Positions 58,854-63,349 of a stretch of DNA of 63,349 nt are shown piece by piece (position 1 is the stretch's first letter; the number at the start of each line of letters is the position of its first letter). This DNA comes from an uncultured Acidimicrobiales bacterium. GTDB lineage: Bacteria > Actinomycetota > Acidimicrobiia > Acidimicrobiales > SZUA-35. Location of the stretch: the NCBI GenBank assembly GCA_937976305.1, contig CALJSB010000147.1, positions 1 through 63,349 of the forward strand, read 5' to 3'. The position numbers and the translations under genes were made by a program. Under the pieces are notes generated by a model, which saw only the letters and a program-made list of their open reading frames with translations, did no database searches and had not been told where the DNA came from.

Positions 58854-60080
58854 TTAACTGTAGGCAGTCTCGCTGTGGAGCGCTCGGTCGAGTCCACGTT
58901 GTTCATCATCTTCGGTTACCCGCAGGCCGATCGTCGCGTCGAGAACTCGAGCGATGAGGTACGTGGCGCAGAAGCTGAACACGGCGGTGACGACGTTGGC
59001 AAAGATCTGCTCGAGCAGCAGACCAGCACCATCGCCTTCGATGAGACCACCTTCGAAGTCGCCACCGAGCGTCGCAGGGCTGGCGAACACACCAATGAGG
59101 ATGCCGCCAACCAGACCGCCAACGAAGTGGACTCCGACGACGTCGAGCGCATCGTCGTAGCGGAACTTGAACTTCATCCGTACCGCCAGAGCACATAGAG
59201 CACCTGCAGCGACGCCAACACCGAGTGCGCCGTTCACGCCCATGAAGCCAGCACCAGGCGTGATGCCAACCAGGCCGGCGACGATGCCTGAGGCAGCGCC
59301 GAGCGAGGTGGCGTGACCGTCAACGATCTTCTCGACCATGAGCCACGACAGCATTGCGGCAGCGGCAGCGATGAAGGTGTTGGCAAAGGCCTGAATGGCA
59401 ACGCCGTCAGCAGCAAACGCAGAGCCAGCGTTGAATCCGAACCAGCCGAACCAGAGCATGCCGGCACCGAGCATGGTGAACGGAAGGTTGTGGGGCGCCA
59501 TGGGTTCAGTCGGCCAGCCTTTGCGATTGCCGAGCACGAGCACGAGTGCGAGCGAGGCTGCACCGGCGGCGACGTGCACGACGGTTCCGCCAGCGAAGTC
59601 GAGGCTGCCACGGGCGACGAGCCAGCCGAGGCCACTGCCGTCGTCGTTGAACCGGAAGACCCACGACCACGCTGGCACGAACACAAGCATCATCCAGATG
59701 GGAACAAACACCACCCAGGCGGAGAACTTCATGCGGTCAGCGACCGCGCCGGAGATGAGCGCCGGGGTGATCGACGCAAACGTGAGAGCAAAGAACACAT
59801 CGCGCAATCCGGCGCCGCCGTCTTCACCGGTGATCCCGATGTCGGCCAGGAACAGGTGGTCGAAGCCACCGATGAACGCACTGTCACCAGTCGAGCTGAG
59901 GCTGTAGCCAGCCACGTACCAGACGATCGGCACGATGCCGAGGCACACCATGTTCATCATCAGCATGTTGAGCATGTTCTTCGAGCGGGCCATGCCGCCG
60001 TAAAACAGCGCAAGCCCAGGCACCATGAAGAGCACCAGCGCCGCCGACGTCAATATCCACGCATTGTTTCCCGAGTCCAC
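58854..60080 (-). CDS. amt: Ammonium transporter
   Basis: A 408-residue Amt/Rh channel with 11 membrane helices. Hallmarks: VPGLALFYGGMARSKNMLNM, YSLSSTGDSAFIGGFDHLFL, DFAGGTVVHVAAGAASLALV (the AGxxVH signature), LGAGMLWFGWFGFNAGSAFA and VVGVHFVGGLVGGILIGVFA with the second pore histidine. GTG 60080 is chosen: GAAAGAGG lies 8 bases upstream and the N-terminus VDSGNNAWILTSAALVLFM fits; an earlier GTG at 60107 adds nine codons. No glnB/glnK gene follows. GlnR-like repeats lie 78-114 bases upstream. Confidence 0.95.
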   Translation of the reverse strand: MDSGNNAWILTSAALVLFMVPGLALFYGGMARSKNMLNMLMMNMVCLGIVPIVWYVAGYSLSSTGDSAFIGGFDHLFLADIGITGEDGGAGLRDVFFALTFASITPALISGAVADRMKFSAWVVFVPIWMMLVFVPAWSWVFRFNDDGSGLGWLVARGSLDFAGGTVVHVAAGAASLALVLVLGNRKGWPTEPMAPHNLPFTMLGAGMLWFGWFGFNAGSAFAADGVAIQAFANTFIAAAAAMLSWLMVEKIVDGHATSLGAASGIVAGLVGITPGAGFMGVNGALGVGVAAGALCALAVRMKFKFRYDDALDVVGVHFVGGLVGGILIGVFASPATLGGDFEGGLIEGDGAGLLLEQIFANVVTAVFSFCATYLIARVLDATIGLRVTEDDEQRGLDRALHSETAYS

Positions 60081-60157
60081 TGAAGGCCCTCTTTCTTCTC
60101 GCCACACAAAAGCAATCAGAGGTTGCCCGGCCAGCAGGTCCCCGGCATTTCACATTT

Positions 60158-60194
60158 GTTTCGACTATGTGAACTCCGTTTCGAGGTCGTGAAC
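60158..60194 (-). promoter_or_regulatory. GlnR-like direct repeats upstream of amt
   Basis: On the minus strand two copies of GTTCAC-N4-TCGAAAC (60178-60194 and 60158-60174) are spaced by 20 bases. The TTCAC-N6-GAAAC pairs resemble the actinobacterial GlnR a-b half sites (gTnAC-N6-GaAAC), and the gene downstream is the classic GlnR target. The rest of the 320-base gap 60081-60401 holds nothing I recognise. Confidence 0.55.
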
Positions 60195-60401
60195 AGAACC
60201 TTTCAGTCCCTCCAACCTTTCGCTCACCGACACTCGAAACTTTCACGGGGTTCACCGACATGCTCGACAGGATGGATCAGGTTTGAGATCCGTTACGTTT
60301 GGCGGTGCCGAGTGGCCGGGAGCAACAGTTGGCCGGACACCGAGGGCCTGTCTTGCGCTTCGCGATCACGATTATGGGCTGAGTTCGCCGCGCCGCCGAG
60401 C

Positions 60402-60800
60402 TCAGGATCTGGAATCTGAGTGGCTTCGCAGTTCGGTGTGTCGAACGAGGGCAGCAAAGTCCATGTCTGCATGGAGCAGTTCCGCTCCGGTTCGAATCGC
60501 CACAGCGGCAATGAGACAATCGATCAGTTTGCGGACCGTCTCTCCCCGTCGGCGGCAGATTCGATAGAGGGCGGCTGCTTCGTCGAAGTCAGCTGGGGTG
60601 GTCGGCAGCATCGTCGCTCGGTTGATGAGCCCGCGCAGTTGGGACAGGTGATGATCATCCCGAGCGCCTGCCAAAATTTCCATTGAGATCGCGTCGCACA
60701 CGGCAAGGTCTGCGTCGAGCAGCCGGTCGACGGCGTTGCACACTGGAGAGTCGGTGTCGCGTAGGAACTCAATCCACGCTGAGGAGTCGACGACGATCAT
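60402..60800 (-). CDS. vapC: VapC-type PIN-domain toxin
   Basis: A 132-residue PIN ribonuclease. Acidic residues are in place: MIVVDSSAWIEFLRDTDSPV (first Asp), DAISMEILAGARDD (Glu), LIDCLIAAVAIRTGAELLHA (Asp) and ADMDFAAL (Asp). VapC toxins cleave tRNA or rRNA. The ATG overlaps the vapB stop as ATGA, the usual coupling that keeps toxin below antitoxin. Confidence 0.95.
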   Translation of the reverse strand: MIVVDSSAWIEFLRDTDSPVCNAVDRLLDADLAVCDAISMEILAGARDDHHLSQLRGLINRATMLPTTPADFDEAAALYRICRRRGETVRKLIDCLIAAVAIRTGAELLHADMDFAALVRHTELRSHSDSRS

Positions 60801-61000
60801 TCGGCGCGACTTGCGCGCATGTCGGTCAGATCGCCTTCCCAGCCTGAGCCGCGAAGCGCTCGGGCGTCGTCAAGGTCAAGCGCTTCACCAACGAGACGCC
60901 TTAGCGCCAGATTGACCGCCTCGCGCTTCGTCGCGAGCTGATAACGATCCATTACCTCGCGACAGGCGTCTTCGTCTATGTCGATATTGGTACGTGCCAT
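60797..61000 (-). CDS. vapB: VapB-type antitoxin
   Basis: A 67-residue antitoxin: RTNIDIDEDACREVMDRYQL is a ribbon-helix-helix-like DNA-binding start of the VapB type with KREAVNLALRRLVGEAL, and the C-terminal tail (GSGWEGDLTDMRASRAE) would wrap the toxin. The ATG at 61000 is preferred over 61018 because TATTGT lies 6 bases upstream; the transcript is probably leaderless and autoregulated. Confidence 0.93.
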   Translation of the reverse strand: MARTNIDIDEDACREVMDRYQLATKREAVNLALRRLVGEALDLDDARALRGSGWEGDLTDMRASRAE

Positions 61001-61006
61001 ACACCT

Positions 61007-61012
61007 ACAATA
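61007..61012 (-). promoter_or_regulatory. -10 box TATTGT of leaderless vapBC
   Basis: TATTGT, 6 bases (AGGTGT), ATG 61000 on the minus strand. Confidence 0.65.
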
Positions 61013-61181
61013 CACCATGCCTTCGTGACGTCTGACGGTATCGAGCGATTGCGCCGCACATCACGCAGGTTCTGCGGCGCTGCGTTGTGGGCCACGTCGG
61101 CGATTCCATGACATCGTCTACTGGGTGAGAGGCCAGCAAGGTCGCTACGGGTATTGAGTGGCGTACGAGCAGAGATGGTCG

Positions 61182-61688
61182 CTAGTGGGGATCGATCCGG
61201 AAGCGCAGCAATCCATCCTCGTTGGGCACGCCGGCGATTTCACCTCCAGCCGCTGCAATCGTTCTGATCGACGGCTCGTTGTCGGATCGGCACACGAGAA
61301 CGATCGGGCTGATGGCGAGTTCGCTTGCGAGCGCGAGCATTTGCTGGAGCGCCCACGAGCCAACCCCGCGCCCACGGGATGAGGGCGTGACACCGAACCC
61401 GATATGCCCAAGCCTGTCAGTCACCTTGTCGTTGCCGTAGCGAAGCGCTATCCCGCCAGCGACGTTGCCTCTCTCAAGGACCCAACGAAAGACGCCAACA
61501 AGCCCCTGATCATCTGGTTGGGAAAGCGCGTCCAGCCGGTCGATCCATGCCTGGAACCCGGCGGGAGACTTCACATCATCAGAGGGTGAGATCCCGAATC
61601 CGTCCTCGTGAAATCCGGAGCCCCACTCCTCATGGGCCGCGTTCCATTTGGTGAACAGCTCCGGAGAAGGCGGAACCAGCTCGAACAC
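61182..61688 (-). CDS. GNAT-family acetyltransferase
   Basis: A 168-residue GNAT protein. The acetyl-CoA loop is VTPSSRGRGVGSWALQQML (Q/RxxGxG/A) preceded by the beta-4 strand HIGFGV, and VLVCRSDNEPSIRTIAAAGG is the usual motif B. The N-terminus resembles the RimJ-like/DUF-type acetyltransferases acting on small molecules or antibiotics; substrate unknown. GTG 61688 has TACCGT at 6 bases. Confidence 0.88.
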   Translation of the reverse strand: MFELVPPSPELFTKWNAAHEEWGSGFHEDGFGISPSDDVKSPAGFQAWIDRLDALSQPDDQGLVGVFRWVLERGNVAGGIALRYGNDKVTDRLGHIGFGVTPSSRGRGVGSWALQQMLALASELAISPIVLVCRSDNEPSIRTIAAAGGEIAGVPNEDGLLRFRIDPH

Positions 61689-61694
61689 GATCGA

Positions 61695-61700
61695 ACGGTA
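61695..61700 (-). promoter_or_regulatory. -10 box TACCGT of leaderless GNAT gene
   Basis: TACCGT, 6 bases (TCGATC), GTG 61688 on the minus strand. Confidence 0.6.
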
Positions 61701-61899
61701 CCACCGTCACTGGTCGCGATTGTCGCGAACGTGGGCATTGGCGATCGAGACCCAGCTCGACGAACGGACGAGGATGGATCACCGCCCTGAGCGGTCGCAA
61801 GCCGACCCCGACCGGTGAATGTCCGCCGACACGGCTACCCGTGTCGAGAACGAGCGGATGTGGCCTGCCTCTGGACCGGCTCTCAGTCAGACTGAAGGG

Positions 61900-62433
61900 A
61901 TGGGTTCGCTACTTGTCGTTACAGGGCCGCCGGGTGCGGGGAAGTCAACGGTCGCTGTTGAGTTGGCCAACCAGTGTTCAGCCAGCGTGCTCGTTCACGG
62001 AGACGACTTCTTCGGCTTCCTCGCTGCCGGGGCGATCGACCCCTGGTTCCCGGAATCGCAGAGCCAAAATGAGATCGTTACCGAGGCTGCCGCACGGGCG
62101 ACGGGTCGTTTTGCGGAAGACTACGAGACGGTCTACGACGGGGTCATCGGGCCGTGGCTTCTCCCGGCGTTTGCCTCAGCTTGCAACCTCAACACGCTCG
62201 ACTATCTCGTGATCCTCCCACCAGTAGACGTCTGCGTTTCCAGAGTCTCCACCCGGACCGGGCACGGCTTCACCGACGAGGCTGCAACCCGGAAGATGCA
62301 TGCCGAGTTTCGCCAGGCAACAGTCGATTCACGACACGTTCTCGACTCGGACGGACTGCGCCTCGAACAGACATTGGAAGCAATCAGCAGCGCTAGGAAA
62401 TCAGGACAGCTCCGATACGACGTTGGAACTTGA
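61900..62433 (+). CDS. Small P-loop kinase-like protein
   Basis: A 177-residue AAA/zeta-toxin- or gluconate-kinase-like P-loop protein. The Walker A is VVTGPPGAGKSTVAVELANQ and the protein continues SVLVHGDDFFGFLAAGAIDP, LVILPPVDVCVSRVSTRTGH with a lid arginine, and FTDEAATRKMHAEF. Similar proteins phosphorylate nucleotides, sugars or antibiotics such as chloramphenicol; none can be chosen here. ATG 61900 is preferred at the P-loop; the frame is open to 61819. A CAGACT box lies 6 bases before ATG 61900. Confidence 0.82.
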   Translation: MGSLLVVTGPPGAGKSTVAVELANQCSASVLVHGDDFFGFLAAGAIDPWFPESQSQNEIVTEAAARATGRFAEDYETVYDGVIGPWLLPAFASACNLNTLDYLVILPPVDVCVSRVSTRTGHGFTDEAATRKMHAEFRQATVDSRHVLDSDGLRLEQTLEAISSARKSGQLRYDVGT

Positions 62434-62493
62434 ACCTGGAACGGCTCACGCCCAGCACTCGATAACCACACGCTGAATCACAGCTCTACCTTC

Positions 62494-62509
62494 CTGGCGG
62501 CCGCCAGGT
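62494..62509. repeat. 16-base perfect palindrome
   Basis: CCTGGCGGCCGCCAGG reads the same on both strands with no loop. A candidate protein-binding site or small hairpin downstream of the kinase gene. Confidence 0.7.
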
Positions 62510-62513
62510 ATCG

Positions 62514-62525
62514 GCCCAATTGCGT
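62514..62525 (+). repeat. 12-base direct repeat, copy 1
   Basis: GGCCCAATTGCG, repeated at 62859-62870, 345 bases apart. Confidence 0.6.
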
Positions 62526-62674
62526 CGCCACGAATACCGGACGCTACCGCCGTTGATCTCGCCGGTTCCGCCTGTTCCCAGCCTGCGCTGCTACCGGCCG
62601 GTCGCGTCGGTCACGCATCCGTCCGCCGACGCATTCCGTAGACCGAACGTGGCCACATAACTGCACACCGTGAC

Positions 62675-62698
62675 GAGATGCGTCCGCGGACGCATCTC
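62675..62698. repeat. 24-base perfect palindrome
   Basis: GAGATGCGTCCG followed directly by its reverse complement. CGTGACG occurs on both sides (62670-62676 and 62708-62714), and a degraded relative (GCATCCGTCCGCCGACGCAT) is at 62617-62636. Confidence 0.8.
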
Positions 62699-62858
62699 AC
62701 ACACGCAACGTGACGGAACCCAGATACGCACGGCAGCCAACCGCCAACCTCGTGCGTGTTTGGCGCGTCTGCGGGCAACCTTTTACGACACCACGTCGTT
62801 TGCAATGCACTCGGGAGCAACCCCACCGAATCGAACAATCAACCTGGTGCACGAGAAG

Positions 62859-62870
62859 GGCCCAATTGCG
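62859..62870 (+). repeat. 12-base direct repeat, copy 2
   Basis: Second copy of GGCCCAATTGCG, within the gene-poor stretch before the MBL-Rrf2 ORF. Confidence 0.6.
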
Positions 62871-63027
62871 CATGGGTCGGCCCAGCCAGGTCGCTACTGC
62901 TGCTGAGGCACAAGCCATTCGGAACGACCCGAATCGGAAGCCAGTTCGCCCTGCAGGAGCATTCCTCATCGACACAACCGTGGCGGAGGCCGAGTCACCA
63001 GGAGCGCCCCGCCGCGACTGCGGGCCG

Positions 63028-63033
63028 TAGGGT
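63028..63033 (+). promoter_or_regulatory. -10 box TAGGGT of leaderless gene at 63040
   Basis: TAGGGT, 6 bases (GGATTC), ATG 63040. Confidence 0.6.
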
Positions 63034-63039
63034 GGATTC

Positions 63040-63349
63040 ATGGATCGTCTGTTCGACCTCCCCGTCTACAGAACGCACCAGTGGATCTTCAATTGCTACG
63101 CGGTGATCAACAACAGTGATGAGGCGACGTTGATCGATGTCGGTCTGCCCTCGCTCGGCGACGCGGCGATCGACGGTTTGGCCAAGGTCGGGGTCGATCC
63201 GCTCCAAAGGGTGCCGTCGGCGTACCTGGCCAAGCAAATGCAGGCGCTGTCTCGGGCGGGCATCGTCGAGTCGGTTCCGGGCCGCAATGGCGGCTACAAG
63301 CTGGCTCGTCCGGCTGCCGACATCACCCTGCTCGACGTCGTGCTCGCTC
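63040..63349 (+). CDS. MBL-fold N-terminus joined to Rrf2-type regulator (partial)
   Basis: The last ORF runs off the window. Residues 1 to about 54 look like the start of a metallo-beta-lactamase-fold hydrolase: FNCYAVINNSDEATLIDVGL is the typical opening strand before the metal-binding loop. From about residue 56 the sequence switches to an Rrf2 regulator: RVPSAYLAKQMQALSRAGIV, ESVPGRNGGYKLARPAADIT, LLDVVLA. The MBL metal motif HxHxDH never appears, and the Rrf2 part lacks its own first about 30 residues. The frame is continuous. Either a genuine fusion from a deletion or an assembly join. Confidence 0.7.
   Translation, partial: MDRLFDLPVYRTHQWIFNCYAVINNSDEATLIDVGLPSLGDAAIDGLAKVGVDPLQRVPSAYLAKQMQALSRAGIVESVPGRNGGYKLARPAADITLLDVVLA

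Larger units (their letters stand above)
62434..63039. other. Gene-poor 606-base stretch with palindromes
   Basis: No convincing coding sequence: the open frames here have no family features and no ribosome-binding site. The stretch holds a 16-base perfect palindrome (62494-62509), a 24-base perfect palindrome (62675-62698), a 12-base direct repeat (62514-62525 and 62859-62870) and the promoter box of the terminal ORF. It may be a former mobile-element or recombination junction. Confidence 0.5.

Noticed and set aside
60484..60500. GGTTCGAATC resembling a tRNA T-loop
   Set aside because: It is inside vapC and no acceptor or anticodon stem can be paired around it. No tRNA was found in the window.
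62670..63041. Small ORFs in the gap before the terminal gene (both strands)
   Set aside because: No ribosome-binding site or leaderless box, no domain, biased Arg/Pro/Thr composition; treated as non-coding.
1..63349. CRISPR arrays, insertion sequences, integrases
   Set aside because: No regularly spaced repeats, transposase or integrase motif was seen; the only repeats are the short ones listed.

Overview
The window is high-GC bacterial chromosome with very tight gene packing (many ATGA, GTGA and TGATG stop/start overlaps). It uses GTG, TTG and probably one CTG start, and has actinobacterial hallmarks: a DUF2510 protein, many leaderless genes with a TANNNT box 6 bases before the start codon, and B. 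subtilis-type iron-sulfur PurF. Gene content fits an aerobic, probably marine, Acidimicrobiia-like actinobacterium (Ilumatobacter relatives). That placement is inference from protein style, not from a marker gene. I see no rRNA, tRNA, CRISPR array or insertion sequence.

Layout. (1) 1-7738, minus strand: de novo purine cluster read as purE-purK, then purC-purF-purDM-purN-guaB, the last five joined by 1-4 base overlaps; PurD and PurM form one reading frame. (2) 7.8-14.9 kb: lipoprotein, cytochrome P450, nitroreductase, AzlC/AzlD exporter, class I aldolase, small NTF2-like and FMN-reductase genes. (3) 14.9-25.7 kb: a 23-codon ORF with a strong ribosome-binding site, a secreted metalloprotease with a DUF4214 tail, a DUF2510 membrane/coiled-coil protein, PolX, a phospholipase D-type synthase, a Crp-like regulator and a PhyH dioxygenase. 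(4) 25.8-29.4 kb: purQ and a PurS-PurS-PurL fusion, completing FGAM synthase. (5) 29.6-35.8 kb: HAD nucleotidase, MauE-like protein, metY with a CoA-binding protein, an unusual SDR, cobO-cobU. (6) 35.9-46.0 kb: scattered menaquinone locus menC, menH, menD, menB, menF, menE, interleaved on both strands and driven largely by leaderless promoters. (7) 46.1-52.0 kb, minus: nucleotidyltransferase, then a translationally coupled aminotransferase - sulfotransferase - threonine dehydratase-like - NamZ/DUF1343 module with an FAH-family hydrolase upstream. (8) 52.0-60.1 kb: SulP transporter without STAS, PhoD-type phosphatase, ProA-like dehydrogenase, FG-GAP/UnbV protein with the same DUF4214 tail, ammonium transporter with GlnR-like repeats upstream. 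(9) 60.4-63.3 kb: accessory-looking end with vapBC, GNAT, a small P-loop kinase, a 600-base gene-poor stretch with perfect palindromes, and a terminal ORF joining a metallo-beta-lactamase N-terminus to an Rrf2 regulator.

Together the genes cover IMP and GMP supply (guaB after IMP), FGAM synthesis, menaquinone from chorismate to DHNA-CoA, cobalamin adenosylation and nucleotide-loop activation, direct sulfhydrylation to homocysteine, and ammonium uptake. The strongest points for a second look are the leaderless start rule, the PurD-PurM and PurSS-PurL fusions, the CTG start of cobU, the coupled aminotransferase/sulfotransferase/dehydratase operon, the shared DUF4214 C-terminal module and the MBL-Rrf2 chimera.
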